A stretch of DNA of 64,000 nt from Bradyrhizobium diazoefficiens USDA 110 (GTDB taxonomy: Bacteria > Pseudomonadota > Alphaproteobacteria > Rhizobiales > Xanthobacteraceae). The position numbers and the translations under genes are program-made. The notes below the pieces were generated by a model. That model ran no database searches and had not been told where the DNA came from. It was given only the letters and a program-made list of their open reading frames with translations. The stretch lies in the NCBI RefSeq assembly GCF_000011365.1, contig NC_004463.1, forward strand, positions 8,356,001 to 8,420,000, given 5' to 3'. This document shows positions 1-9,534 of this stretch, piece by piece. Each line of letters begins with the position of its first letter. Within the stretch, counting starts at the first letter, position 1.

Positions 1-1
1 G

Positions 2-115
2 GTGGCGCTGGGACTGGAGCAGAAACTGGTCGCCGTTCCCCTGCCGGCGCTGCGCAAGGAGATCGCAAACCTCGTGCGCGCGATGATCGACGGGCTGATC
101 GCGCGGGCGGAGTAA
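2..115 (+). CDS. C-terminal tail of a gene entering from the left, possibly TetR-family
   Basis: Only the last 37 codons are present, in frame 2, ending at a TAA at 113-115. The peptide is an amphipathic helix ending in MIDGLIARAE, which resembles the last dimerisation helix of TetR/AcrR regulators. A TetR-type regulator beside a pyrimidine-degradation gene would make sense, but the DNA-binding part lies outside the window, so the family call is inference. The next start is about 97 bases downstream. Confidence 0.4.
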   Translation: MALGLEQKLVAVPLPALRKEIANLVRAMIDGLIARAE

Positions 116-211
116 AAAGATCGGCGGCGGCTGACTAAAATTTCGCCTGTCGCATCGCGAGTGGTGCGCTTAGCCTTCGGGCCGTCCCCTCACCTCTATC
201 CGGAGTCTCTC

Positions 212-1666
212 ATGCCCCTCCTCATCCGCGGCGGCACCGTCGTCAATCACGATCATTCGCGCCGTGCGGACGTGCTCATCGACGGCGAGACCATCGTGGC
301 GGTGGGCCCGTCGCTCGAGGCGCCCACAGGCACCGAGGTCATCGATGCCGGCGGCGCCTACGTCATTCCGGGCGGGATCGATCCGCATACCCATCTCGAA
401 ATGCCGTTCATGGGCACCGTCACCGCCGACGATTTCGAATCGGGAACCAAGGCGGCACTGAGCGGCGGCACCACCATGGTGGTGGATTTCTGCCTGCCCG
501 ATCCCGGCCAGTCGATGCTCGCGGCCTATCAGGAGTGGCGGCACAAATCCGAGAAGGCCGCCAGCGACTACGGCTTCCACATGGCGGTGACGTCGTGGTC
601 GAAGCAGATTTTTGACGAGATGGAGACCGTGGTCAAAACCTACGGCATCAACACCTTCAAGCATTTCATGGCCTACAAGGGCGCGCTGATGGTGAATGAT
701 GACGAGCTCTACAACTCGTTCGCGCGCTGCGCCCATCTCGGCGCGATGCCTGTTGTCCATGCGGAGAACGGCGACGTCGTCGCCCTGATGCAGGAGGCGC
801 TGATCGCGCGCGGCGTCACCGGCCCCGAGGGCCACGCTTATTCGCGGCCGCCGGAGGTCGAGGGCGAAGCCACCAACCGCGCCATCATGATCGCGGACAT
901 GACGGGCACGCCGGTCTACATCGTGCACACCAGCTGCCGCGAGGCGCATGAGGCGATCGCGCGGGCGCGCGCAGCGGGAAAGCGCGTCTATGGCGAGCCG
1001 CTGATCCAGCATCTGCTGCTCGATGCCCGTGAGTACCAGCACAAGGACTGGGATCATTCCGCCCAGCGCGTGATGTCGCCACCGTTCCGCGACAAACAGC
1101 ATCAGGACAGCCTATGGGCCGGCCTGCAATCCGGCTCGCTCCAGGTGGTCGCGACCGACCATTGCGCCTTCACCACGGAGCAGAAGCGGTTCGGGCTCGG
1201 CGATTTCAGGAAGATCCCGAACGGCACCGGCGGCCTCGAAGACCGCCTCGCGTTGTTGTGGACCGCGGGCGTCGCCACGGGGCGGCTGACAAAGGAGGAG
1301 TTCGTCGCGGTGACCTCGGCAAACATCGCCCGCATCCTCAACATCTACCCGCGCAAGGGTGCGGTCGCGGTCGGCTCGGATGCCGATATCGTGGTGTGGG
1401 ACCCCAAGGCGACAAAGAGCATCAGCGCGAAGCGGCAGATGAGCCGGATCGACTACAATGTGTTCGAAGGCTTTGCCTGCACCGGCGGACCGGCGGCGAC
1501 GCTCTCGCGCGGCCGCGTCGTCTGGACGGATGGCGATCTGCGCGCCGAGGCAGGCGATGGCCGCTACATCGAACGCCCCGCCTTCTCGCCCGTGCATGTG
1601 GCGAATTCGACCTGGAAAGAGCTGACCGCCCCGCGCGCAGTCGCACGCGGAGCGGTGACGCCTTGA
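212..1666 (+). CDS. hydA: Dihydropyrimidinase / hydantoinase
   Basis: This is a 484-residue cyclic amidohydrolase, the usual length for dihydropyrimidinase, which opens the dihydrouracil or dihydrothymine ring in reductive pyrimidine breakdown. The binuclear metal site is visible: HTH near residue 58, the lysine that is carboxylated in this family in FKHFMAYKG, then histidines in VVHAEN and YIVHTS, and the aspartate in VATDHC. The ATG at 212 is chosen because MPLLIRGG is the normal family start; the frame is open 17 codons further up from a GTG at 161, which would add an unlike leader. It is followed by an unrelated binding protein, so no full pyrimidine operon is seen. Confidence 0.93.
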   Translation: MPLLIRGGTVVNHDHSRRADVLIDGETIVAVGPSLEAPTGTEVIDAGGAYVIPGGIDPHTHLEMPFMGTVTADDFESGTKAALSGGTTMVVDFCLPDPGQSMLAAYQEWRHKSEKAASDYGFHMAVTSWSKQIFDEMETVVKTYGINTFKHFMAYKGALMVNDDELYNSFARCAHLGAMPVVHAENGDVVALMQEALIARGVTGPEGHAYSRPPEVEGEATNRAIMIADMTGTPVYIVHTSCREAHEAIARARAAGKRVYGEPLIQHLLLDAREYQHKDWDHSAQRVMSPPFRDKQHQDSLWAGLQSGSLQVVATDHCAFTTEQKRFGLGDFRKIPNGTGGLEDRLALLWTAGVATGRLTKEEFVAVTSANIARILNIYPRKGAVAVGSDADIVVWDPKATKSISAKRQMSRIDYNVFEGFACTGGPAATLSRGRVVWTDGDLRAEAGDGRYIERPAFSPVHVANSTWKELTAPRAVARGAVTP

Positions 1667-1760
1667 GAACGCGATCCACGCGGGATGCGACGCCATGAAG
1701 CGCGGTTGATGGCACGCGCTTTGCCTCTTTATGTCGCAACTTTCTCTCAAGGAGGCCGCG

Positions 1761-3383
1761 ATGAGCGCATCATCTTCCGACATGAACCGTCGCAGCGTCG
1801 TGCTCGGTGGCCTCGGTATCGCCGGAATGACGGCCGTCGCGCCTCCCTTCGCCCGGGCGCAGGGACGCAGCGAGACGCTGCTGGTGGTGCAGGAGCTGGG
1901 GCCGAACTCGCTGGACATGCAGGGCGTCGGCTCCAACCAGACCGTGAACGGCCTGTCCTGGAATTGCTACGATCGCCTGCTGACCTACGCCTCCAAGACG
2001 CTGCCCGATGGGACCGTGTCCTATGATCGCGAGAAGCTCGCGCCTGAACTCGCCGAGAGCTGGGAGGTCGCGGCCGACGGCATGTCCTGCACCTTTCGCT
2101 TGCGGAAGGATGCGAAATTCCACGACGGCGCGCCGGTCACGGCCAGGGACGTCAAATGGTCGTTCGACCGCGCCGTGAAGGTCGGCGGCTTTCCGACCTT
2201 CCAGATGTCGGCGGGATCGCTGGAAAAGCCCGAGCAGTTCGTCGTGGTCGACGACCACACCTTCCGCATCGATTATGTGCGCAAGGACAAGATGCTGCTG
2301 TTCAACGTCGCGGTGGTCGTGCCCTTCATCATCAATTCCGAGCTCGCCAAGAAGAACGCAACGCCCGAGGATCCGTGGGCGCTGGCCTGGCTGAAGACCA
2401 ACGAGGCCGGCGGCGGCGCCTACAGGATCGAGAGCTGGAAGCCCGGCAGCGAGACCGTGCTGGCGCGCTTTGACGACTGGAAGAGCGGACCGCTGCCGAA
2501 GGTCAAGCGCGTGATCGCGCGCGACGTCCCCTCCGCAGGCACGCGGCGCGCGATGCTGGAGCGGGGCGATGCGGATATCTCCAGCGGCTTTGCGCCGCGC
2601 GATTTCGAGCAGATCATCAAGGAGGGCAAGGTCAAGGTCTCGGGCGTGCCGATCCCGAACGCGCTCTGGTACGTCGCGCTGAACACGGCAAAGCCGCCGT
2701 TCGACAATGCCAAGCTGCGCCAGGCCGTCGCCTGGGCGATGCCTTACGAGCAGATCCAGAGCAGCGCCTTCTTCGGACGCGCCGTTCCGATGTATGGCGG
2801 CGCGGCCGACGTCTCAAAGCCGGTCTGGCCGCAGCCGTTTCCCTATGTCACCGATCTCGACAAGGCCAAGGCCCTGATGAAAGAGGCAGGGTTCGAGTCC
2901 GGACTGGAAACGACGCTGTCGCTCGACACCGGTACGGCGACCGTCGGCGAGCCGACCGCGATCCTGATCCAGGAGAGCCTCGCCAAGATCGGCATCAAGG
3001 CAGGAATCGAGAAAATCCCCGGCGCGAACTGGCGCACGACGCTGAACAAGAAGGAGCTGCCGCTCGCGCTCAACCGCTTCAGCGGCTGGCTGGATTATCC
3101 CGAATATTACTTCTACTGGAATTTTCACGGCAACAATTCGATCTTCAACATCTCCTCCTACCAGAACAAGGAGATGGACGCGCTGATCGACAAGGCACGC
3201 TTCACCGCGGATGCGGCAGAATACGACAGGTGCGTAAAGGATTTCATCGCGCTCTGCATGCGCGACGTTCCCGTCATCCCGCTCAACCAGCCGATCCACG
3301 ACGTCGCCATGCAGAAGGCCGTCACCGGCTACGAGTTCTGGTTTCACCGCGAGCCGGACTACCGTCAGTTCGCGAAGGGCTAG
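1761..3383 (+). CDS. ABC transporter substrate-binding protein, family 5 (peptide type)
   Basis: This 540-residue protein has a twin-arginine signal (NRRSVVLGG, then a hydrophobic stretch ending ARAQ), so it should be exported folded by Tat. The mature part has the SBP_bac_5 layout, including the LAESW and LRKDAKFHDG motif near residues 90-120 and the YDRCVKDF region near the end. Such proteins bind oligopeptides, opines or similar solutes for an ABC importer; no permease or ATPase genes are adjacent, so the ligand is unknown. The start at 1761 has AAGGAGG at 1749-1755. The 3' end overlaps the convergent gene by four bases. Confidence 0.88.
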   Translation: MSASSSDMNRRSVVLGGLGIAGMTAVAPPFARAQGRSETLLVVQELGPNSLDMQGVGSNQTVNGLSWNCYDRLLTYASKTLPDGTVSYDREKLAPELAESWEVAADGMSCTFRLRKDAKFHDGAPVTARDVKWSFDRAVKVGGFPTFQMSAGSLEKPEQFVVVDDHTFRIDYVRKDKMLLFNVAVVVPFIINSELAKKNATPEDPWALAWLKTNEAGGGAYRIESWKPGSETVLARFDDWKSGPLPKVKRVIARDVPSAGTRRAMLERGDADISSGFAPRDFEQIIKEGKVKVSGVPIPNALWYVALNTAKPPFDNAKLRQAVAWAMPYEQIQSSAFFGRAVPMYGGAADVSKPVWPQPFPYVTDLDKAKALMKEAGFESGLETTLSLDTGTATVGEPTAILIQESLAKIGIKAGIEKIPGANWRTTLNKKELPLALNRFSGWLDYPEYYFYWNFHGNNSIFNISSYQNKEMDALIDKARFTADAAEYDRCVKDFIALCMRDVPVIPLNQPIHDVAMQKAVTGYEFWFHREPDYRQFAKG

Positions 3384-4723
3384 TGCCGATCGACGACGCG
3401 GACGAGGCCTGAGGCGTCTCGCGCCTGCCCGGTCGGAAAGCTTCGCGCGAGTCGCGTCTCGCTCGCGTGGAGCATCACCGCGTCGAGCTTGCCCTGCCGC
3501 GATCCGTTCAGCGCGCAGGCGAAGACACGATAGAACTGCGCGCCGTCATAGGCGACCAGCAGCATATCGACGCCGGCATTGATCGCCTCGACCACTGCTT
3601 TGCAGACGTCGTTCTGGTAGATCGCGCCCATCACGAGGTCGTCGGTCATCACCATGCCCTGGTAATTCCATTTGTCGCGGATGATGCCCTGGACGACCCG
3701 CTTCGAGTGCGACGCGGCGCGATCTGGATCGACCGCGGTGAGCGTGACGTGGCCGACCATAAGCGCGCTATGCGAATGCGAAAGCACCTCGCGGAACGGC
3801 AGCCAGTCGGTTGCCTCCAGCTCCCTCACCGGCGTGTTGAGACTGGCACTGAAATGATGCGTGTCGGTGCGCACGCGCCCGATGCCGGGGAAATGCTTCA
3901 GCGTTGCGCCCACGCCGGATTCTTCCAGCCCGCGGACATAGGCGTTTGCGATCGTGCTGACCACGACGGGATCGGTCGCAATCGCGCGCTGGCCGATCAG
4001 CGTATGGAAATCGAGGCGGTTGCGCCTCTGCGGCGGCTTGAGGTCGAGCACCGGCGCAAGATTGAGATTGACGCCGACGCCCGCGAGCTCGCGGCCGTGG
4101 ATGCGGCCGAACTCCTCGGCTTTGGTCTGCTGCTCGTCGGGGGCAAGCGAGGAGAGGGTCGCGAGCGCCGGCACCTTTGTCAACGGCGGCGCGAGATGCC
4201 CGACGATCCCGCCTTCCTGGTCCGCGGCGACGACCAGCGGCGGCAGCCCCACAGCGCGCCGCTTGTCCTGGAGCGTAGCGATCTCGGCACGTAGCGCCTC
4301 GATGGTCCGCCCCCGGATGTTGTGCCGGGTGACGTAGACGCCGCCGATCAAGCCTTGCTCGGCAAGGCGCGCGACCTCGGGAAAGGAGGAATAGCCGACC
4401 ATGAAGTGAGGCCCGAGCTGACGCGCCTCATTGGCGCTGGCGGCAAGAACGTCGTGCTTGCGCAGCTCGAACTTCAGATGCGCCACCGACATCAGCAGCG
4501 GCGGCAGGCACCAGAGCATGACGAGAAGCTTGCCGGCCATGGTGCGCCACCGCCCTCTGCGAAGCAGAAGCATGACGATCGCGATGCTTGCAACGACAAG
4601 CACGATGTTTCCGGCGCCGCGCAGCGGGACCAGATAGGGATCGTTCTTGTTCGCGGCCGCGAACGCGACGATAGGCGCGGCCAGCCAGAGCAGGATGAGA
4701 CCGATACGGCGGAGGAATTGCAT
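3380..4723 (-). CDS. Membrane-anchored glycoside hydrolase family 3 protein (NagZ-like)
   Basis: This is a 447-residue protein. Two hydrophobic segments lie at about residues 5-22 and 32-52, followed by a single GH3 N-terminal (beta/alpha)8 domain. KHFPGIG and the following DTHH correspond to the NagZ catalytic-loop region, and MTDDLVMG holds the expected nucleophile aspartate. NagZ enzymes remove N-acetylglucosamine from cell-wall muropeptides in the cytoplasm; the membrane leader here would place the domain at or outside the inner membrane, which is unusual. The exact substrate is inferred. It is convergent with the preceding binding-protein gene. Confidence 0.82.
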   Translation of the reverse strand: MQFLRRIGLILLWLAAPIVAFAAANKNDPYLVPLRGAGNIVLVVASIAIVMLLLRRGRWRTMAGKLLVMLWCLPPLLMSVAHLKFELRKHDVLAASANEARQLGPHFMVGYSSFPEVARLAEQGLIGGVYVTRHNIRGRTIEALRAEIATLQDKRRAVGLPPLVVAADQEGGIVGHLAPPLTKVPALATLSSLAPDEQQTKAEEFGRIHGRELAGVGVNLNLAPVLDLKPPQRRNRLDFHTLIGQRAIATDPVVVSTIANAYVRGLEESGVGATLKHFPGIGRVRTDTHHFSASLNTPVRELEATDWLPFREVLSHSHSALMVGHVTLTAVDPDRAASHSKRVVQGIIRDKWNYQGMVMTDDLVMGAIYQNDVCKAVVEAINAGVDMLLVAYDGAQFYRVFACALNGSRQGKLDAVMLHASETRLARSFPTGQARDASGLVRVVDRH

Positions 4724-4912
4724 GATGCGTCACACGCTAGAAGTGGCGAATGCTTCGCACCTAACAAAGCGATTTGCGCTGCGCGAGAGGCAAAAGCGCA
4801 CCTGCACGAAAACTGCAAAAGACTCCTGAAACCGTGCAGACGATGATCCCGCCTTCTGCACAGACGCTGTTCAGACTTCGTGACGTTACCCATCACGAGA
4901 GGTCTTTTGGAC

Positions 4913-6406
4913 ATGACGAGCCTGGCTTCGACGATCGCAGCGGACATCCAACCGATCAGGCATTCCTCGATTCCAGCCAAGCTTGGCTGCGCGCTGGCGC
5001 TGGCTGCGCTCGCCGACCGGCTGTTCTATGGCGAGCGCATCGGACTGTCGCTCACGCTGTTTGCGACCGCGATGGCTTGCGTGTCGGCGCTGTTCAATCA
5101 TGCGGCCCTGGATCTGCGGCGCGCCATGATCGCTGCGACCATTCTCGTCGCCGGCCTCGTGCCGGCCGTCGAGGAGCTCAACACGCTGTCCTTCCCGATC
5201 CTCATCACGGCGCTGGCCATTGCGCTCATGGTCGCGACCAATCCGGAAACGACCGAGTTCACCGAGCGTGCCCGTGCGCTACGCAATTTCTTCCTGCTCG
5301 GTCCCTTCAGGTTCTTCCTCGACGCGCTTCAGGTGTTCAACATGTCGGCGTTCACCCGCGGCATCGCGCTCTGGCTGCTGCCGGTGGCGCTCGGCACCGT
5401 CTTCGTCGCGCTGTTCGCGGCGGCCAATCCGGTGATCGAGCAGTGGGTGTCTCTGCTCAATCCAAAAATCCTCCTCGAATATGTCAGCGTACCGCGTGTG
5501 CTGTTCTGGACGACGATGCTGGCGCTGGTCTGGCCGTTCATCCATGTGCGCTGGCGGCGGAGGAAGGTTGTTACCACGACGGATGCCGATGGCCCGGTGC
5601 CGCCGCTGCCGCCCATGGTCTCAGCGGAGTTTCTCGGCCCCTCGACGATCCTGCGCTCGCTGATCCTGTTCAATCTGCTGTTCGCGGCACAGTCCATTCT
5701 CGACGGCATCTATCTCTGGGGTCACGTCGCGCTGCCCGCGAACATGACTTATGCGGCCTACGCCCATCGCGGCGCCTACCCGCTGATCGCGACCGCCCTG
5801 CTCGCTGCTGCCTTCGTACTGGTGGCGATGCGCCCGGGTGAACCGGCTGACAAATCAAAGGTGATCCGGCCGCTGGTCTATCTCTGGGTCGGGCAGAACG
5901 TCCTTTTGGTCGCCTCCTCCATCCTCCGCCTCGACCTCTACGTGGGCATCTACATGCTGACCTATTGGCGCATCGCGGCCTTCATCTGGATGGGTCTGGT
6001 GGCACTCGGGCTGATCCTGATCGTGGCCCGCATCGCGCTCGACCAATCCAACCGGTGGCTTGTCCGCGCCAATCTGATCGCGTTAACGATCGTGCTCTAT
6101 ACTGCCTCGCTGGTGAACTTCGATGCGTTCATTGCCGACTATAATGTTGCCCACAGTCGGGAAGCATCGGGCAACGGCGTGCAGATCGACATCAACTATC
6201 TCCTGACGCTTGGGCCACAGGCGCTGCCCGCCATAGACAAGGCGATCTTGCTGCGGCCCGGCAGCCCCGAGAGCTGCCTTGTGTCGCGCCGCGACCGCCT
6301 TGTAGAACAGCAACGTCAGGATCTGGCCTGGCGGAGCTGGGGCTTTCGAAACTGGCGGCTCCAGCGCAGGCTGGAGGCGCAGGTGAAGAACCAGCCGGCA
6401 GGGTGA
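4913..6406 (+). CDS. DUF4173-type polytopic membrane protein
   Basis: This 497-residue protein has roughly ten to twelve hydrophobic segments and a conserved-looking core (TRGIALWLLPVALG, AAYAHRGAYPLIATALLAAAF) like DUF4173 proteins, whose function is not established. A GTG at 4880 is also in frame, but the ATG at 4913 gives a more usual start. It ends 13 bases before a response regulator and is very probably the first gene of a three-gene operon with the regulator and its kinase, so it may be a signal input or a target of that system. The latter is inference from gene order. Confidence 0.75.
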   Translation: MTSLASTIAADIQPIRHSSIPAKLGCALALAALADRLFYGERIGLSLTLFATAMACVSALFNHAALDLRRAMIAATILVAGLVPAVEELNTLSFPILITALAIALMVATNPETTEFTERARALRNFFLLGPFRFFLDALQVFNMSAFTRGIALWLLPVALGTVFVALFAAANPVIEQWVSLLNPKILLEYVSVPRVLFWTTMLALVWPFIHVRWRRRKVVTTTDADGPVPPLPPMVSAEFLGPSTILRSLILFNLLFAAQSILDGIYLWGHVALPANMTYAAYAHRGAYPLIATALLAAAFVLVAMRPGEPADKSKVIRPLVYLWVGQNVLLVASSILRLDLYVGIYMLTYWRIAAFIWMGLVALGLILIVARIALDQSNRWLVRANLIALTIVLYTASLVNFDAFIADYNVAHSREASGNGVQIDINYLLTLGPQALPAIDKAILLRPGSPESCLVSRRDRLVEQQRQDLAWRSWGFRNWRLQRRLEAQVKNQPAG

Positions 6407-6419
6407 GCGGAGAGTTTAC

Positions 6420-7124
6420 TTGGCGCATCGCATTCTCATCGTCGACGACGAGGGCCACATCCGCGAGGTCATCCGGGTCGCCCTGAAGAAGGCCGGCATG
6501 GACGTGATCGAGGCCCGCGACGGCAAGGAGGCACTCGCCCGCTTTGCCGCCGACAGGCCCGATTTGATCGTGCTCGACGTCGGCATGCCCGAGTTCGACG
6601 GCCTCGACGTCTGCCGCGAGATACGCAAAGGCTCCGACGTGCCGATCCTGTTCCTGTCGGCGCGCGACGAGGAGATCGACCGCGTGCTCGGCCTTGAGAT
6701 CGGCGGCGACGACTACGTGACAAAGCCGTTCAGCCCGCGCGAGCTGGTGGCGCGGGTCAACGTCATCCTGCGCCGGCTCAGCCCGCGCAATGGCGAGGCC
6801 AAGGCCGGGCCGAGCGCGCTGGCGCAAGGTGGCCTGCTGATCGATCCGGAGCAGCATGTGGCGTCGTTCGCCGGCACGCCGCTGAAGCTGACCGCGATCG
6901 AGTTCGGCATTCTGCGCGCGTTCCTGACCCGGCCGACCTCGGTGTTCAACCGCGAGCAGCTGATGCGCGCGGCCTACCAACTCAACATCCAGGTCTCCGA
7001 CCGCACCATCGATAGCCACATCCGCAACATCCGCGCCAAGCTCGCGGCGCTTTCCTGCGACAACGTGATCGAGACCATCCACGGCGTCGGCTTCAAGCTC
7101 GGCCGCTGCGAGAAAGAGGCATGA
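6420..7124 (+). CDS. OmpR/PhoB-type response regulator (CreB-like)
   Basis: A 234-residue regulator. The receiver domain has the acidic pair VDDE near residue 8, phospho-acceptor aspartate in LIVLDVGMP, and the conserved lysine in VTKPFSP. A winged-helix output domain fills residues 135-230 (LKLTAIEF, DRTIDSHIRNIRAKL). Translation appears to start at a TTG with GGAGAG a few bases upstream; no ATG fits. It overlaps the kinase start by four bases (ATGA), the usual sign of translational coupling. The pair resembles CreBC by motif, but no creD lies nearby; a DUF4173 gene takes its place. Confidence 0.9.
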   Translation: MAHRILIVDDEGHIREVIRVALKKAGMDVIEARDGKEALARFAADRPDLIVLDVGMPEFDGLDVCREIRKGSDVPILFLSARDEEIDRVLGLEIGGDDYVTKPFSPRELVARVNVILRRLSPRNGEAKAGPSALAQGGLLIDPEQHVASFAGTPLKLTAIEFGILRAFLTRPTSVFNREQLMRAAYQLNIQVSDRTIDSHIRNIRAKLAALSCDNVIETIHGVGFKLGRCEKEA

Positions 7125-8707
7125 GCGGGGCCCCCGACAAATGGCGGCCGTCGCTCGGGCTTGTCATCTTCGCGGTGCTGGCGACGGTCGCGGTGCTGCC
7201 GCTGGTCGGCCTGTTCTTCTTCCGCCTCTACGACAACCAGCTGATCCGCCAGACCCAGGCCGAGCTGATCGCGCAAAGCCGCGTGCTGGCGACGATCTAT
7301 GCGCAGGAGGTCACGGCAAGGCTCGACAGCGGCCTGACGCTCGGCGCCGAGGTGCCGCCGAACGTGCTGCCTGATCCGGGCGACCAGGTCACGCCGATCC
7401 GCCCCGCGCTTGACCTCACCGCCAACGATCTGCTCCGCCGGCGGCCCGATGCGCAACCCGCGCCCAAGCCGGCACAGCCGGCCTATGTCGAGATCGGCGC
7501 AAGGCTGACGCCGATCATCCGCGAGACCCAGAAGGTGACGCTGGCAGGTTTCAGGATCCTCGATCCGCAGGGCGTCGTGATCGCCGGGCGCCAGGAGGTC
7601 GGGCAGTCGCTTGCCCATATCGAGGAGGTCGCGGACGCGCTGCACGGGCAGTATCGCGCCACCCTGCGCAACCGCGTGCCGGACAAGCCGCCGCCGCCGA
7701 TCTACTCCTTCAGCCGCGGCCTCGGCGTGCACGTGTTCTCGGCGATGCCCGTCATCGTCAACAACCGCGTCGCGGGGGTGATCTACACCACGCGGACGCC
7801 GAGCAACATCTTCGACCATCTCTACCAGGAGCGGGCTAAGTTCGTGCTGGCCGGGCTCGCCGTGATCCTCGGCACGATCGCGATCGGCCTCGTGTTCTCC
7901 CGCACCATCACGCTGCCGATGCGCGAGCTGATCGACCGCGCCGCCAGAATTGGCCGCGGCGACCGCGAGGCGTTCAGGCCGCTGCGGCACTACGGCACGC
8001 GCGAGTTCGCCCAGCTCTCGCACAGCTTCCTCGGCATGGCCGAGCAGCTGGCGCGGCGCTCCGACTACATCGCGACCTTCTCGGCGCACCTCACCCACGA
8101 GCTGAAATCGCCGCTGACCTCGATCAAGGGCGCAGCCGAGCTGTTGCAGGATTCGGTTCAAGGCAAATCCGAGGACCTGACGCCGGCCGAGCAGAAAACG
8201 TTCATCGCCAACATCCTGTCCGACACCCAGCGGCTGGAGGCGATGGCGCAGCGGCTGCGCGAGCTCGCCCGCGCCGAGAGCCTGCCGCAGAACGAGCGCA
8301 CCGAGCTTGCGCCCGTCATCGCCGACCTCAGGAGCAGGTTTCCGGAAAGCTCCATCGAGGCCAGCGGCAGCCTCGACCGGGCGATCGGCATGTCCGGCGA
8401 GAAGGCATTGATCGTGCTGTCGCATCTCGCCGACAACGCGGTGCGGCACAAGGCTGGGACAATCAGGCTGGAGGCGGTGGACGCGCGGACGACCCTGCTT
8501 CTTACCGTGAGCAATGACGGCGAGCCGATCTCGGCGCCGAACCGCGACAGGATCTTTGACGCGTTCTTCACCACCCGCCGCGACCAGGGCGGCACAGGGA
8601 TGGGGCTGGCAATCGCGCGCGCGGTGATGGCGAGCCATGGCGGCTCGATCAGGCTGAAGCCGACCGACGACGGTGCGGCCTTCGAGCTGCAGTTTCCAGT
8701 CGCCTAG
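7121..8707 (+). CDS. Sensor histidine kinase (CreC/ChvG-like)
   Basis: A 528-residue inner-membrane kinase. A transmembrane helix near residues 13-35 is followed by a periplasmic domain of about 200 residues, a second helix near 240-262, a HAMP linker, then HisKA with the phospho-accepting histidine in LTHELKSPLTSIKG. The ATP-binding domain shows DNAVRHK (N box) and GGTGMGLAIARAV (G box). The start codon overlaps the regulator stop, and it should phosphorylate that regulator. The signal sensed is unknown. Its last bases overlap a small gene on the other strand. Confidence 0.92.
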   Translation: MSGAPDKWRPSLGLVIFAVLATVAVLPLVGLFFFRLYDNQLIRQTQAELIAQSRVLATIYAQEVTARLDSGLTLGAEVPPNVLPDPGDQVTPIRPALDLTANDLLRRRPDAQPAPKPAQPAYVEIGARLTPIIRETQKVTLAGFRILDPQGVVIAGRQEVGQSLAHIEEVADALHGQYRATLRNRVPDKPPPPIYSFSRGLGVHVFSAMPVIVNNRVAGVIYTTRTPSNIFDHLYQERAKFVLAGLAVILGTIAIGLVFSRTITLPMRELIDRAARIGRGDREAFRPLRHYGTREFAQLSHSFLGMAEQLARRSDYIATFSAHLTHELKSPLTSIKGAAELLQDSVQGKSEDLTPAEQKTFIANILSDTQRLEAMAQRLRELARAESLPQNERTELAPVIADLRSRFPESSIEASGSLDRAIGMSGEKALIVLSHLADNAVRHKAGTIRLEAVDARTTLLLTVSNDGEPISAPNRDRIFDAFFTTRRDQGGTGMGLAIARAVMASHGGSIRLKPTDDGAAFELQFPVA

Positions 8708-8844
8708 ATCGCGAACACCCAGGCGGCGACGATGGTGCCGATGGTGACGAGACCGGCGATGGTCCAGCCAGCGGCATATTCCAGCTCAGGGTGACCGGTC
8801 GCCCGCATGATCTCTGCCGGATCGGCGGTATGCTTCTCTGCCAT
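8704..8844 (-). CDS. Small single-span membrane protein, 46 aa
   Basis: An ATG-started frame encodes MAEKHTADPAEIMRATGHPE followed by one hydrophobic helix (WTIAGLVTIGTIVAAWVF) and an immediate stop. A soluble acidic head with a C-terminal membrane anchor is typical of small bacterial membrane proteins. It overlaps the last codon of the histidine kinase on the opposite strand by three to four bases, as a tightly packed convergent gene would. There is no strong ribosome-binding site. It could be a chance frame, but its composition is too protein-like for me to dismiss. I do not recognise the family. Confidence 0.5.
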   Translation of the reverse strand: MAEKHTADPAEIMRATGHPELEYAAGWTIAGLVTIGTIVAAWVFAI

Positions 8845-9114
8845 GACAGCCTCGCACGTTTCTTCCCGTGTCTAAGGATAAGTCGCGCCAGCCGCCAGAA
8901 GGTTCCATCACGGACGTGCGAGGGACACAAAGACGCGAAAACAACCCCATGCACAGTAGAAAGCCCGCTCCGGCGCGCGGCCCGGTCGCGCCGCACAACC
9001 TTCTGACACATCGGTGCAAAACGTCCCCGCCGCGCAATTCCCGCGTGCCCCGCGCCTTGCCTTCCAAATCCGGTTGCATGCTAGACTGGACGCTGTCCAC
9101 GGCAGGAGGGAAGC

Positions 9115-9510
9115 ATGGCCGACAACAAGGCAAAGCGGGGCGGAGCCGATCGCGCCCTGATTGCGCTCACCGAGAAATACGAAGTCGCCTATTGGTCGAA
9201 GAAGTTCAAAGTGACGCCGGCCAAGCTGAAATACGCCGTCAAGAAGGTCGGCCACTCCGCCAAGAAGGTCGAGGCCTACATCAAGCTCCAGAAGCACCGC
9301 GCCTCCGACAAGAGCCGGATCGCGCTGAGTGAGGCCTATGAGGTCCGCTACTGGTCGAAGAAATTCAAGATCACCCCGGCCAAGCTGAAGGCCGCCGTGG
9401 CCGCAGCCGGCCATTCCGCCAAGAAGGTGGAAGCGTATCTCGCGGCCCAGAAGGCGGCAAAAAAGGCCAGGAAGGCAAAGAAAACGGTCAAACGGAAGAA
9501 GGCCGCCTGA
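9115..9510 (+). CDS. Tandem DUF3606 protein with lysine-rich tail
   Basis: A 131-residue basic protein made of two copies of the same ~50-residue unit: YEVAYWSKKFKVTPAKLKYA near residue 20 and YEVRYWSKKFKITPAKLKAA near residue 78, each followed by GHSAKKVEAY. This is the DUF3606 pattern, normally found once per protein. The last 25 residues are almost all lysine, alanine and arginine, suggesting nucleic-acid contact, as in histone-H1-like tails; that is inference. The ATG follows GGCAGGAGGGAAGC. It sits alone between the kinase operon and an exported protein. Confidence 0.8.
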   Translation: MADNKAKRGGADRALIALTEKYEVAYWSKKFKVTPAKLKYAVKKVGHSAKKVEAYIKLQKHRASDKSRIALSEAYEVRYWSKKFKITPAKLKAAVAAAGHSAKKVEAYLAAQKAAKKARKAKKTVKRKKAA

Positions 9511-9534
9511 GATTTCGGGCCCATGGAGGCAGGG

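Noticed and set aside
170..1102. 310-codon minus-strand open frame
   Set aside because: It is antisense to the intact dihydropyrimidinase gene and rich in Arg/His/Asp typical of shadow frames in high-GC DNA.
6974..8638. 554-codon minus-strand open frame
   Set aside because: It mirrors the histidine kinase gene; composition is Arg/His/Asp-rich with no domain.
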